A DNA stretch of 34,032 bases, from positions 3,056,505 to 3,090,536 of the forward strand of contig BFEA01000044.1 of the NCBI GenBank assembly GCA_003427395.1. The letters are read 5' to 3'. This DNA is from Chara braunii. Taxonomy: Eukaryota > Streptophyta > Charophyceae > Charales > Characeae. Positions 18,077 through 27,959 of the stretch are shown here, in pieces (the first letter of the stretch is position 1; each line of letters opens with the position of its first letter). Both the position numbers and the translations under genes were made by a program. The notes beneath the pieces are model-generated. The model was not told the DNA's origin, searched no databases, and saw only the letters and a list, made by a program, of their open reading frames with translations.

Positions 18077-21000
18077 ATGAAAGAGGGGGAGGCAGTAAGC
18101 GGAAGTGGTAGTGGAGGAGGAGCAGTTGTGGGGAAGGAGGCGGGAAGAGAACGGCAGCGGGTTGAGAAAGAAACGGAGAAGGAGCGGCAAAGGGCGTTGA
18201 AGGAGGCGGAGAAGGAGCGGCTGAGGCAGGAGAAGGAGGCGGAGAGAGAGCGGCAGAGGCAAGAAAAAGAGGCGGAGAAGGAGCGTTTGAGGCAGGAGAG
18301 AGAGGTAGAGAAAGAGCGACAGAGGCAAGAAAAGGAGGCGGAGAAGGAGAGACAGCGGCAGGAGAAAGATGCCGAGCGGGATAGGCAAAGGCAGGAACGC
18401 GAGGCGGAGAGAGAGAGGCAGAGGCTGGAAAAAGAAGCGGAGAAAGAGAAGCAGCGGGTAGAGAGGGAGAGGGAAAGGTCGCTAAAGGATGCGGAGAAGG
18501 AGCGTCTCCGCGCGGAGAAAGAGATGAAGAGGCAACAGGATGAAGCCGAGAAAGAACAGAAGCGCCTCGAGAAGGAAGCAGAAGACAAGAAGCGCGCCTT
18601 GGCGCTCAAGAAGCAGGCAAGTATCATGGATAAATTTCTATTGAAGCCGTATCTCTCGACCGGCACAGCAGCAGCAGTAGCAGCGACGACGGCGGCGGGA
18701 GGCGGAGGAGCAGAAGGAAGAGGAGAAGAAGTAGGTGGGTCGATGGCCACGTTGGCTGTACTGCCACATCAGCAGCAGCACCAACCCCACATTATGGTCG
18801 CCGGAACCGGGTTAAACAAATCCGAGAGGGGTCCATTTTTGTTGTCCTCGAGGTTCTCTCCGGCGGCGGGCGAAAGCAGGCGCGACACTCTTTTCCTTCC
18901 GCCGACGGTCTCGCCCGACACAGTCGCGATGGCCACGTTGGGAACGGGGCCGCCAGCCACGTCAGGCATGGACGCGGAACTAGGGCAAGCTCGAGAAGGC
19001 GAAGTCGACATCGGCGTGCTTCGCAGTCGTCATCTATCTAAGTGGAGATGGGCCGGGCGAGATCACAGACGCAGAAAACTCGACAGGTGGGGAAAGCGGC
19101 GGCGTCCGAAGGCGAGCTCATCTTGGGGCCTGCTGAGGGCTGCTGGGACCTCCGCGGCGAAAGCGGCTCGCAATGGCCTTTCCTCGGCCGAAGGGGCAGC
19201 GAGAGGGGCGACGGGGGAACACAGCGCCGACGTGGAATATAGTACTTCTAATAAAGCTGTTGTTGACGATGCAGGTCTGGTGGCACGCGACTCTGACAGT
19301 AAACGTTCCCATCAGCAGGAGAATAGCGACGCTGACACCTGTCGCCAGCTCTTTGGCGACGATAGGGATAGGTTTATTGCGATGCGTAACGAGAGGACGA
19401 CGTCGGGATCCGGACGAGAACCTCGTTTAGAGAGGATTGGAGGGCAAATGAAGACACGTGGCAGTGGGGATGGCATGATGGAGGAATTTAGGGAGAACAA
19501 GCTGGGGGAGGATGTGGGTGCCGTGGCGGTTAATGATGATGATGATGATGATTATGATGATCGTGGTCTAGGGCGTCATCGTCGTCGGGAAAGTGGGGGG
19601 CAAGAGGACGAAGAAGTGGTGGATGGGCTTGCATTCGCCGACGACCATGAGAATCAGCAGCATCTGGACGATGATGAGAACCGAGAAGGGACAGGGACCA
19701 GCATGAGACGGGCTCTTCTGCTGATGGATGAAGAGAGAGGTCGAGCGCCTAAGAGGAGGAAACTCCTTCAGTTCCATGATAACTACAGGCCTGCTTATTA
19801 TGGAACGTTCTCGAAGCACAGCGATGTCATCGGTGCCAGGCATCCGTTACGGAAAGATCCGTCGCTGGACTACGACGCAGATAGCGATGCTGAGTGGGAG
19901 GAAGAAGAACCGGGGGAATCCTTGTCAGATCTTGATGTCAAAGAGTGCGAGGACGACGACGAGAAGCCGGGCGACGACGAGGACTCGGCCGACGGTTTTG
20001 TCGTTCCCGATGGCTACTTGTCGGAAGGGGAGGGTGCAGGTGCCGACGAGGACGACGGGACGAGTACGGAGGATGTAGCAATCGGACAACAGGAGCGGAG
20101 CAGGGCTAGAGACGATAGTGTGCCGGGTGGTGTACAAGAGAACGAGGCCTTTGCCGAGGACTTGGCAAAGTGGAGAGCCATGAACAAATGCAGGCGGCTG
20201 CTGGCGATGGCCACAGAGCGAGCGTTAAGAACGAACTGCCCTCTCATTGTGTCCAGGCTGCTGCCTCCGCTTCCCCCTCGTCCTCCTCTTCAAGCTCAAT
20301 CTCAACCTCAACCTCCGGCTTTAGGAGTGATACCCGCGCCAGCAACACCCCCGTCATCAGTCGTAGAATCGCTTTTCGAGCGCGGGAAAGAGAAAGAGGG
20401 GATTCTGTCTGCAGCGCCGTCGGCAGGGCGGAGCCTTGATAACGACGGCAAAGCGGGAATAACATGTTCGATTTCGGGAGCAAGTACGCTCCCCTTCGCT
20501 AGTGGCGGGCCGGTCTCTGGGACTGTATCTGGGACCACCAGTAAATTGGACGATGCTATACTGCGGGCGTTGTCAGTGATGCCTCTGGAGGGGGACTTGG
20601 TTGTAGAAGCTCCGTGTCCTTCGGGCCATGGTGTCACGAACGACGAGATGCTGGGCGGAGGGGGTGATGAAGAAGGCCGGCGCAAAGGGGGGATGCGCAG
20701 ATCAGTCGGGGGGGCGGGGGGCAAAGGAAGTGCCGCAGGGAGTCGTCATGGGCCGGGCAAGAAAGAGATGCTCGCTCAAGCTGGAGGAGGAGGAGAGGGA
20801 GGGACTGCATGTGCTGCTGCTGCTTCCAACTGTAATCTACCTTCTTCTCCAGCTGCAGTAAATGGAGACGCAGCCGCTGGGAGCGCTTCGAAGCCTCCAG
20901 GTCCACGTGTCACACCCATTACCAAGTTTTTTACGAAGGTTTCGTCATCTGTTGTGGCCTCTTCGTCGCCATCGTCGTGTCCTTCGTCCCCGTTAAACGC

Positions 21001-21520
21001 GAACTCTCCCCTCGCAAAAGTTCCTCCCTCAGTTCCCTCGGGAACAACGGTGCCATCGACCGATTCAAGGGTTGCTGTTGCTCTGCCGGTGGTCGCGACG
21101 GATGTCGTGAGCGGCAGCGGCAAGAAGAAGGCGTGCACTGCTCCCAGGACGAAAGTTTCGCCGACAATGGTCAGAAAGAAGAGAGAAAGTAACGGTGCCG
21201 CCGTGGTTGGGGCCTGCTCACCTTCTCCTTCTCCCTCGCTCCCTCGCTGGTGCGTTCGTATCGGCCATCGCGAAGCAGGATGTGAACCGGCAGATCGTAC
21301 AGTGATCGTAGGAGCTACTACCACTGAAGGGTGCGTGAATGGTGGTGCGTGTGGAGCAGATAGTGTGGCGGGGAAGATAGGTGATGATGAAACAGGAGGA
21401 GTAGGTGGATCTGCGGCCGCTGCCGATTGTCGGGCGGACGGCAGTGGCAGTGGCCAGTTATCTATTGATTGCAGTGGAAGCGGCAGAGGGAAAACGAAAG
21501 GCTGCAAGAGAAAGCTTTGA
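18077..21520 (+). CDS. FAS1: CAF-1 large subunit (p150/FAS1 homologue), histone H3-H4 chaperone
   Basis: 1147 codons, no in-frame stop. Residues 20-180 are a KER (Lys/Glu/Arg) helix that includes nine 11-residue repeats (32-130), ending in KKQASIMDKFL (178-188), a signature shared with plant FAS1. Residues 562-620 are the CAF1A/acidic core: KLLQFHDNYRPAYYG, then HPLRKDP and EWEEEEPGESLSD (606 on), followed by VPDGYLSEGEG (643 on). This region binds H3-H4. Residues 699-731 and ILRALSVMP (828 on) also match FAS1 in order. VTPITKFFTK (945-954) resembles the PCNA-binding box of p150. Between 840 and 945, where FAS1 has a winged-helix domain, only Gly/Ala-rich sequence is seen. The start is the first ATG after an in-frame stop (18008). 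The N-terminal region of other FAS1 proteins is absent. CAF-1 acts at replication forks in the nucleus. Confidence 0.9.
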   Translation: MKEGEAVSGSGSGGGAVVGKEAGRERQRVEKETEKERQRALKEAEKERLRQEKEAERERQRQEKEAEKERLRQEREVEKERQRQEKEAEKERQRQEKDAERDRQRQEREAERERQRLEKEAEKEKQRVERERERSLKDAEKERLRAEKEMKRQQDEAEKEQKRLEKEAEDKKRALALKKQASIMDKFLLKPYLSTGTAAAVAATTAAGGGGAEGRGEEVGGSMATLAVLPHQQQHQPHIMVAGTGLNKSERGPFLLSSRFSPAAGESRRDTLFLPPTVSPDTVAMATLGTGPPATSGMDAELGQAREGEVDIGVLRSRHLSKWRWAGRDHRRRKLDRWGKRRRPKASSSWGLLRAAGTSAAKAARNGLSSAEGAARGATGEHSADVEYSTSNKAVVDDAGLVARDSDSKRSHQQENSDADTCRQLFGDDRDRFIAMRNERTTSGSGREPRLERIGGQMKTRGSGDGMMEEFRENKLGEDVGAVAVNDDDDDDYDDRGLGRHRRRESGGQEDEEVVDGLAFADDHENQQHLDDDENREGTGTSMRRALLLMDEERGRAPKRRKLLQFHDNYRPAYYGTFSKHSDVIGARHPLRKDPSLDYDADSDAEWEEEEPGESLSDLDVKECEDDDEKPGDDEDSADGFVVPDGYLSEGEGAGADEDDGTSTEDVAIGQQERSRARDDSVPGGVQENEAFAEDLAKWRAMNKCRRLLAMATERALRTNCPLIVSRLLPPLPPRPPLQAQSQPQPPALGVIPAPATPPSSVVESLFERGKEKEGILSAAPSAGRSLDNDGKAGITCSISGASTLPFASGGPVSGTVSGTTSKLDDAILRALSVMPLEGDLVVEAPCPSGHGVTNDEMLGGGGDEEGRRKGGMRRSVGGAGGKGSAAGSRHGPGKKEMLAQAGGGGEGGTACAAAASNCNLPSSPAAVNGDAAAGSASKPPGPRVTPITKFFTKVSSSVVASSSPSSCPSSPLNANSPLAKVPPSVPSGTTVPSTDSRVAVALPVVATDVVSGSGKKKACTAPRTKVSPTMVRKKRESNGAAVVGACSPSPSPSLPRWCVRIGHREAGCEPADRTVIVGATTTEGCVNGGACGADSVAGKIGDDETGGVGGSAAAADCRADGSGSGQLSIDCSGSGRGKTKGCKRKL
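18170..18466 (+). repeat. Nine 33-bp in-frame repeats coding for EAEKERQRQEK
   Basis: Inside FAS1, residues 32-130 consist of nine 11-residue units of the form E-[AVT]-E-[KR]-E-R-[QL]-R-[QALV]-[EL]-[KR]. Eleven residues equal three helix turns, so this encodes a long straight charged helix. At DNA level the units are diverged by synonymous and conservative changes, arguing for selection on the protein and not a fresh expansion. Confidence 0.88.
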
Positions 21521-22189
21521 TTTTTGCGCCTCATGGTTGCTGTTGCTGTTTTTGTTCATGATTGATGATGATGATGATGATGATGAGGATGGATGGTGAT
21601 TCTTACGAGGAGATGGCCACCGAAGTTTTTTTTGTATATTAATTGCGGAAGCATGAAAGAGTGAAAAAGGAGATGCTACCAGTTTTCTAATCCCATCCAT
21701 CATATAATTAGCTTGACTTTCTGGAGTCCCACTCCCCTTGGCACCATGCAACGTCCCTCTCCATCTTGTCTCTCTGCAAGCAGCGTCTTTTCTTTTTCAT
21801 GCCCCGCCGCCCCCTTTTTCCTTTTTTGTCTCCTGTGAATATAGTAACAAATTATTTTCTCCCATCCAAAATTTCTTGAAGTTTGGACGGACATGTCGAC
21901 TGCATTCAACGGTCCCGACCGCTCTTGCGACACCTGGGTTTTCTTTTCAGCATGTACTTCAATTTCGAATGCTGATCCGGGCTACATTTGATTATTTTGC
22001 CGGTCTTTCATCCCGGTGTCTGAGTCTGTGTTGATCTGAACGAACAGTGGAAGTTCGTTTCTCCAGTGCTGAGCTGCTTGGCCGCTAATTGGTCCTGGTT
22101 GACGCTTTATGCCATCATTGCGATCGCCGGTCGGGATGTGGTGTCAGGCGTGGGGGAGTGTGTATTTGAGTGTGCGCATGGGTGTGCCG

Positions 22190-22191
<2 letters not shown>

Positions 22192-22270
<79 letters not shown>
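22192..22270. repeat. (TG)n microsatellite
   Basis: About 39 TG units, with one TATG interruption near 22231. Confidence 0.95.
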
Positions 22271-22604
22271 CGAGGAGAGCACAGTGTGGGTGCCTTCCGA
22301 ATGAACTTGCGCACGATGGCCGGATTTTGATTTGAGTTTGGTTATAGGTTCGAACACTTGGGGAGCATCCTACCACTAATCTTCTCCTGACTGGCATCTG
22401 GAAGTGGGGTTTCTCGTGTTGAGAGAGGAGGGTTAGTAATTCAACGCTGTAGCGTGGCCATTCGAGGAAAATGGGAATAAGGCTAATAAACAAGCTCATT
22501 GTTGCTGCTTCAGCTTCTGCAATCCAGACAGTAATCAGGTTTTTTCCTGGTTTAGCATGCATGTGTCAGAGACATATGCAGAGACACACAGTACACAGAC
22601 TGAA

Positions 22605-22616
22605 ACACACACACAG

Positions 22617-22656
<40 letters not shown>

Positions 22657-22665
22657 AGAGAGAGG
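22605..22665. repeat. (CA)n-(GA)n compound microsatellite
   Basis: CA units to about 22653 followed by GA units; inverse in sense to the (TG)n tract 400 bp upstream. Confidence 0.93.
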
Positions 22666-23247
22666 GGCAGGCATTGCAGATGAAGAAAATGGAGAGTGTG
22701 ACGAGAGGAGGGGATGCTAACAGTGTTGTGTTTGGTTTGTGTGGTTGACGAGGCTTACATGTTGTTCTTAATGAGAGACCCCAGCTAACGATTCCCCCAT
22801 CTTTCGAAAGAGGGCGAAGGGAGAGTGACTCAAGATTGTCCCTTATGTGAATGGAAAGGGGATCTTGAAACGACTGGTTTGCCTGAGTGGTGATGGGGGC
22901 TAACCAATTCCTGTTTGTAACCTGTATCTCAACTGTTCTCGGTGTGCAACCATTAGACCATCAGGCCCGGATTACAGGCCTTGCCTTTGTCAGGTGGGGG
23001 GCATTAAGCTGTAAGAGTGGTCAAAGTCTATGACTAGGTTAGTCGGTGTTATTGCCTGAAAGTAATCTGCAAAGGCAGTTTAGGGTCGAGTTGAGGCAAC
23101 TGCTGTTTGGTTCATATATATCTCAGAGAATTGACATATCCCTCTGTCTCGCTCAAAGGTCACAATGTTGCAACTTGCTACTCAGATGATCGATATTGTG
23201 TAGTCACTATCTCGCTGCACTATATCCGGCATGATTTTGATTGGCTG

Positions 23248-23280
23248 ATTGATGGATGGATGGAGGGATGGATGGATTGA
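23248..23280. repeat. (GATG)n microsatellite
   Basis: GATGGATG units with one GGGATG variant, just before the 5' LTR of element B. Confidence 0.85.
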
Positions 23281-23794
23281 TCGCGGTGTTATGATCCTTC
23301 TCCATCCATAGTGGAAAACTCAAATTGTAAGAAATTGAAAGGCATTCCACGATGCAGACCCCAAATCCAAATTTCAGGGTCAAGGTCTCAAGCCAAGGGA
23401 GGCCAAGTCGGCCAGTTCAGAAAGGTCACAATCTGGTACCTTTAGGAGTCAAGTCCAACAGGCACCCAATAAACAGTCTACCTAAAGGCAAAAGTTGCAT
23501 TCTGTAAGCAAAAGTTACGTCTTATATTGAAGAGTCATGTCCCACAGGCAAAGGACACGTCTCCAGGCAAATGTCGTGTCCCAGAGGCAAGAGCACAACC
23601 CACAGGCAAAAGTCATGTTCCACGGATGAAAAGTCGCGACTCACAGACTCAAGCAGCAGCACACCAATGAAAATTTGGGAAAAGTACCAGGCCTTGACAT
23701 TCTGAAGCAAGCAGGCCATGGGCATGTGGTACCGGGTCCAAGTGAAGCCAAAGGAAGCAGAGGCTGTGACGAGATGAGGCTCAGTCCAAGTCAA

Positions 23795-23800
23795 TATAAG
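23795..23800 (+). promoter_or_regulatory. Likely TATA box in the 5' LTR
   Basis: CAATATAAGGACTGGC. The matching site in the 3' LTR reads CAATGTAAGGACTGGC, so only the upstream LTR keeps the TATA. Confidence 0.5.
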
Positions 23801-24007
23801 GACTGGCCAGCCACATTTCGGGGAGTTTGCTCATTCATGAGAAGTGTGGAAGTGCTGCTGAAGCGCGTGTGCGCTATCTGCGAGTAGCATGCGCACAATA
23901 GCCCTGCTGGGCAGCGCTGCACTGAGAGGGGAGGCGGCCATAGCCTTGTAAGTTAGTGGTAGGGATAGAGCTGAGTAGCAGTGGACGTCTTCCGAGTCAA
24001 GATTCTC

Positions 24008-24011
<4 letters not shown>

Positions 24012-24068
<57 letters not shown>
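24012..24068. repeat. (GA)n tract in the 5' LTR
   Basis: About 28 GA units; the 3' LTR has a matching but longer and more complex tract at 32337-32400 and beyond. Confidence 0.93.
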
Positions 24069-24071
<3 letters not shown>

Positions 24072-24281
24072 GGGTGCTGGTATCGAGTTGCTGAATTCTG
24101 CGCTGTTGAGTGCTTGGTGGCTGGATCTCTGAAACTGTTTAATGTGATAATTTATTAATTTGTTGGAATTTCTAAGCTGCACATATTTGGACTTCGCACC
24201 TCTGGACTCCGGTGTGGATTTCGTGTGGTCTCTCAATGTGTGTGTGTGCTCAAGGTGTCTAGCAGTGAGGATCAAAATAAT

Positions 24282-24293
24282 TGGTATTGGAGC
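24282..24293 (+). promoter_or_regulatory. Primer-binding site of element B, initiator-Met-like
   Basis: TGGTATTGGAGC lies seven bases after the LTR end and differs at two positions from TGGTATCAGAGC, the usual iMet site of plant retroelements. Confidence 0.7.
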
Positions 24294-24952
24294 TGGTAAC
24301 TCGCTGCATCCGGCGGTGATGAACGCTGGCTAGATTAAGGCTGGCGAGTGGAGATTGGGAGTTTGACGTAGGGGCTGTAAGCCGAAGAAGAAGTGGCCAG
24401 TATTGGGGGATAGTGATTACGTACCTGCATGCGAGGAGCGCCGAGGAGCTTCCTCGGAGGAACGTTCACAAGTGAAGTGCATCGCCCCCTAAGCCCTGTA
24501 TTTGCTTTGTTGAATGAATGAGTGTCTTGGTACCTTCCCACATCTTGGTGTCGCTGCTGCTGGACAGAACACTAGGTGACAATCTGATTTGTCTTGAGTC
24601 AGCGTCTGGTCAGACATATGTGTATGAAGTAGGTTGTGCGTGTAGGCTAGAAAGTCAGCAGCTGGATGTATCACCCGTAACGTAGGGAGCATGGGCATGA
24701 GCGACGACCGCTCGTACAACAACTCGTCTAGCCCTAAGACCGGCACCGACTTGCATGGGACCGAACATGAGCTGAGGCAGTAAGGAGCTATAAGTTTTGA
24801 GAGTGAACATTCAAATCCTGGTGGGCACGATGTCCTGTCTGCGTCGTTAAATAATTCTTGAGGTCCTTGTTGGCCGACCTTAAGCTGCTGGTTGCCCACC
24901 AGCTTGATAGGGTAAGCTGTAGTGACACTGTGGGGGGGAAGAACTCAGGTCA
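24294..24952 (+). other. Leader of element B
   Basis: Untranslated region between PBS and gag. The minus-strand open frame at 24489-24899 shows no domain and lies antisense to the leader, so it is treated as chance. Confidence 0.5.
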
Positions 24953-25043
24953 GACTCCAATCTAGATTGGGTAGTTTAAGTGGTTGAGGGTGAGGTCTAC
25001 GTGGTGAGGAGGTGGAGGGTACATACCTGTGCCTTTAGTAACC

Positions 25044-25469
25044 ATGAATGACTATTCAGTGTTCGCTATGTTGACCCTGTTCGTGCTATGGGGCCCACTC
25101 CTCCGATTCCTCTTTCCTTCAGGATTCCACCGCGCATGTGGCATGAGTGTAACCATGAGATCTGGTGGGGCAACACAACCATATACAACAGATCAACAAA
25201 CAGAACTTGATCGGAAGATGGTTGAGAAGAAGGGAGACGAGGAGGAGAAGGAAGTTAAGAAGAAACTGGTGGAGGAGAAAGAGAAAATGAAGAAAGAGAT
25301 GAAGAAGAGAGAAGAAAAATTGAAGGAGGAGGAGAAAGAGAAAATGAAGAAAGAGATGAAGAAGAGAGAAGAAGAATTGAAGGAGGACCTAGAAGTTGAA
25401 GAAGAAGAGGAAGGAGGAGGAGGATTGGTGAGGAGACGAGCCCAACCAGAAGGAGAGGAGGTGGCATAG
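25044..25469 (+). pseudogene. Element B: gag N-terminal frame, copy 1
   Basis: The ATG at 25044 is the first in a frame that also opens with GTG at 25029. After a hydrophobic stretch (VLWGPLLRFLFPSGF) comes MRSGGATQPYTTDQQTELDR, the probable true gag start in charophyte-type elements (inference), and then a long Lys/Glu helix with repeats of EEKEKMKKEMKKREE. A Gly-rich end and stop at 25467-25469 cut it off from the gag core. The CTCTTTCCTTCAG before GATTCC could be a splice acceptor that removes the hydrophobic part. Activity unlikely. Confidence 0.6.
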
Positions 25470-25581
25470 AGTAGCCATGTTGCGGAGTTGAGACTCCAAT
25501 CTAGATTAGGTAGCTCAAGTGTTGAGGGTGAGGTCTACGTGGTGAGGAGGTGGAGGGTAAATTCCTGTGCCTTTAGTAACC

Positions 25582-25878
25582 ATGAATGACTACCCGATGT
25601 TTGCTATGTTGACCCTGTCCGGGCTATGGGGTCCACTCCTCCGACTCCTCTTTCCTTTAGGATTCCACTGCGCATGTGGCATGAGTGTAACCATGAGATC
25701 TGGTGGGGTAACACAACCATATACAGCAGATCAACAGGCAGAAATTGATCGGAAGATGGTTGAGAAGAAGAAAGAGGAGGAGGAGGAGGAAGTTAAGAAG
25801 AAACTGGAGGAGGAAAAAGAGAAAATGGAGAAAGAGATGAAGAAGAGAAGAAGAAATGAAGAAGGAGCTAGAAGTTGA
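25582..25878 (+). pseudogene. Element B: gag N-terminal frame, copy 2
   Basis: Duplicate of the 25044 frame: again a hydrophobic start, MRSGGVTQPYTADQQAEIDR and a Lys/Glu helix, here with a different end (RRRNEEGARS) after a frameshift. About 80 percent alike by eye. It shows that the tandem duplication is older than several of the point changes. Confidence 0.6.
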
Positions 25879-25970
25879 AGAAAAAGAGGAAGAATAAGGA
25901 GGATTGGTGAGGAGACGAGGCCAACCAGAAGGAGAGGAGGTGGCATAGAGTAGCTATGCTGCGGAGTTGA

Positions 25971-26768
25971 GACTCCAACAGGTTGAGGACTTGGACTGGG
26001 TGGAGAAACCTGGGTACCGGACAAAGCTTCCGAAAGAAACTGATGAAGAGAGGGATCGTTTTGTAGCGAAGTTGGCAGCAACAAAGGATCAAGAGGTGAT
26101 TGAGGAGAAAAAGGGAGAACTCTATCAAAAGTTGATGGCTGCAAGAAGGAAATAATTTGAGGAGAAGAAAAGCCTGAAGGTGGAAGGGGAGAGACTCCAG
26201 ACGTTGTTGAAAGAGCAGAAAGGGAAATAAGTAGAAATTGAGGAATGCTGAAACCTTCTGACCGACACTTTGCTGCACACCACCCAAGAACTCTCTGCGC
26301 TTCAACGAGCCGTTGGAAAGGTAGAACAACACCAGGAGGAGTTTAAGGGCATTTGGAATAACTACCTTAGTGCGTCATCCAACTAAGTGGACCATAGGGT
26401 CCTACAATATTCACGCCAATTAGACGATAACTTCACTTAGAAATTGACTAACACCATCGCTCTAGTTAAACCACTAGTACCTCCGAACCTCTTTTCGACA
26501 AGTACTGTTCTACCTCCGAACTTTCAAGAGGTCGAACCCGCCGTTGATTAAATCTGATCGACGGCCGTCGTTTCGTTTCGGCCTTCTGAAAGGTCGGAGG
26601 CCGAGTATTTTCCAACCGACAAAGGTACTAGTGGTTTAAGATAGGTGGCGGTGGCGGGGGTGGAGATGGTGGCGATGATGGGGATGGAGACAAGAAAGGA
26701 AGGGTCCCGCAAAGGATGATGGACGGAAGGAAGGAGAGAAGTCCGAGGGATAAGAACGAAGGGAGAAG
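25971..26768 (+). pseudogene. Element B: gag middle part, many stops
   Basis: The frame from 25967 (LRLQQVEDLDWVEKPGYRTK, then LPKETDEERDRFVAKLAATK) is a helical gag segment ending at 26155. Beyond it, coherent short stretches (LLTDTLLHTTQELSALQRAV, then EEFKGIWNNYLSA) continue in the same direction but with a stop every 10-30 codons. From 26640 the sequence is G-rich with GGTGGC words. All is consistent with a decayed coiled-coil gag linker. Confidence 0.5.
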
Positions 26769-27713
26769 ATGAAGGTAAAACTCCCTTGGACATACACTGG
26801 GAAGAAGGAGGAGTGCATTTTTCATTGCGAGGCGGCGATGGACACATACCTGTATGCGAAATTGATTCCGTATTGGGATCGCGTACTTATGCCAAGTTTG
26901 TGTCTAGGGGGAGATGCAGCAAGCTTCGCAATTTTGTTGGTGAAGGAGGCAGACTGTACCTCGATGATGGAGTACTCACATCGCACTAGGATAGAGAAGT
27001 TTTCGAAGGCCTTAAAAGACTGGTTCGAAAATAAGAACTTAGCCCACCGTACTGAGTCCCTCATCGTCAACATTAGTGACCACAAGTGGAAAAGTGCGTG
27101 GGCACTTTAGGCCATTATGGACGAGCTGCTGCAATGTCAGGAACATGGACTGACCCCCACTCAAATCCTAAACAATCTCGCTAGAGGACTTCCTGAACCC
27201 CTTAAGACCCAATTATATCCCCATACTAAAGAGGAGGGGATGACTTACGAAAAGTTCAGTGAGATCGCTGTAGACCATGCAGGCTTCTTGCAAGAGGCAA
27301 ACTATTGCCACTACTGGAAGGATCTGCAAGCCGGTAAGAGGTGGAAGAATAAGACCGTATCCAGCAGTATAGAGAGGAAGGATAATCTGCTGGTCACTTT
27401 TGAGGAAGGAGGTGTAGAGTCGTTGCCATACAACCAAATAAATTATGGTCTAGAAGAAGAGAACAACAACCAAGTAGCTCGGGGAAGGGACTATGTAGCA
27501 GTTGCAGCCCGTTGGGGAGGGCAACAAGGTAGAGGTCGAGAACGAGGTAGAGGACGAGGACCCGTTGCCCAGAGGGGTGGTGGCGAAGGTAGCTACTACG
27601 TGGGAGGTAGGGGTTCTGGTCCCTTTAAGGTGGTAGAGGTTCTCCTTTTACAGGGGGTAGAGGTAGAGGTAGGACTTGGCGTCCGTACCAGAGCACCCGG
27701 AAATAGCTGAAGG
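26769..27713 (+). pseudogene. Element B: gag core (Retrotrans_gag-like)
   Basis: Two frames in the same phase, separated by one TAG at 27108-27110. The first has KKEECIFHCEAAMDTYLYAK, then ADCTSMMEYSHRTRIEKFSK, then DHKWKSAWAL. The second (AIMDELLQCQEHGLTPTQIL, then ARGLPEPLKTQLYP) continues the capsid fold and ends in a Gly/Arg-rich tail (GGQQGRGRERGRGRG). A single-base frameshift near 27630 leads to a stop at 27708-27710. With the knuckle that follows this makes a typical plant gypsy Gag. Confidence 0.78.
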
Positions 27714-27844
27714 CAAACCTTGGGTGGAGATGGGAATAAAGGTTCTCCTTTCACAGGGGGTAGAGGTAGAGGTAGGACTTGGCGGCCGTACCCAGAGCAC
27801 CCGGGAATAGCTGAAGGCAAACCTTGGGGGGAGATGGGAATAAA
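27638..27844 (+). repeat. 103-bp tandem duplication in gag
   Basis: Two copies: 27638-27740 and 27741-27844. They code for the segment SPFTGGRGRGRTWRPYPEHP. Copy 1 has lost a base (TACCAGAG for TACCCAGAG), which together with the frameshift upstream restores the frame before the zinc knuckle. Confidence 0.88.
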
Positions 27845-27959
27845 CGAAAAGGTATGGGATGATCGTCGCAAGTTCGGACAATGTTTCAAGTGTGGTGACC
27901 CCGACCACATTGTTCCTTTTTGTCCCAAATATCGATACCCAAAAGGGAACAGCCAGTAG
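27714..27959 (+). pseudogene. Element B: gag end with CCHC zinc knuckle
   Basis: An open frame of about 80 codons with GGRGRGRTWRPYPEHPG and then CFKCGDPDHIVPFC (C-x2-C-x4-H-x4-C, about 27883-27924), with all four ligands. It would bind genomic RNA. It ends at 27957-27959. Note the likeness of CFKCGDPDH to the decayed knuckle CFNCGDPNR of the remnant at 14134-15153. Confidence 0.85.

Larger units (their letters stand above)
21521..23335. other. 3' flank of FAS1, microsatellite-rich, no gene
   Basis: No further gene seen. Simple repeats: (GAT)n at about 21562-21588, (TG)n at 22192-22270, (CA)n then (GA)n at 22605-22665, and (GATG)n at 23248-23280. A possible AATAAA polyadenylation word is near 22485, which would give a 1-kb 3' UTR. 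The open frames over the TG/CA tracts are compositional. Confidence 0.6.
23336..24274 (+). repeat. 5' LTR of element B
   Basis: 939 bp, starts TGAAAGGCATTCC and ends GAGGATCA. Similar along its length to 31692-32685. It contains a run of degenerate 20-25-bp units of the CAGGCAAAAGTCxxGTCCCA kind (about 23480-23645), a TATA box and a (GA)n tract (24012-24068). Confidence 0.9.
24953..25970 (+). repeat. 538-bp tandem duplication of leader end and gag start
   Basis: Copy 1 24953-25491, copy 2 25492-25970; a third start (GACTCCAA) at 25971 marks where the unit ends. Both copies carry the same region GTGCCTTTAGTAACCATG, the same gag N-terminus and a Glu/Lys-rich tail. Copy 2 is shorter by some 60 bp, mostly in the Glu/Lys-coding part. 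Each copy is closed by its own stop. Confidence 0.9.

Noticed and set aside
18004-18750. Minus-strand open frame of 248 codons over the FAS1 start
   Set aside because: Ser/Phe/Leu repeats are the antisense of the KER repeats; the plus frame has conserved FAS1 motifs.
20776-21534. Minus-strand open frame of 252 codons over the FAS1 end
   Set aside because: Low-complexity Pro/Ala/Ser shadow of the GC-rich plus frame.
22066-22562. Open frames made of alternating Cys-Val or His-Thr
   Set aside because: They are translations of the (TG)n/(CA)n microsatellites.
22905-22985. tRNA-like or SINE sequence on the minus strand (GGTCTAATGGTTGC looks like a box A)
   Set aside because: No matching acceptor stem and no GGTTCRANNCC box B.
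24489-24899. Minus-strand gene in the leader of element B
   Set aside because: No domain, antisense to a retroelement leader, bounded by element parts.
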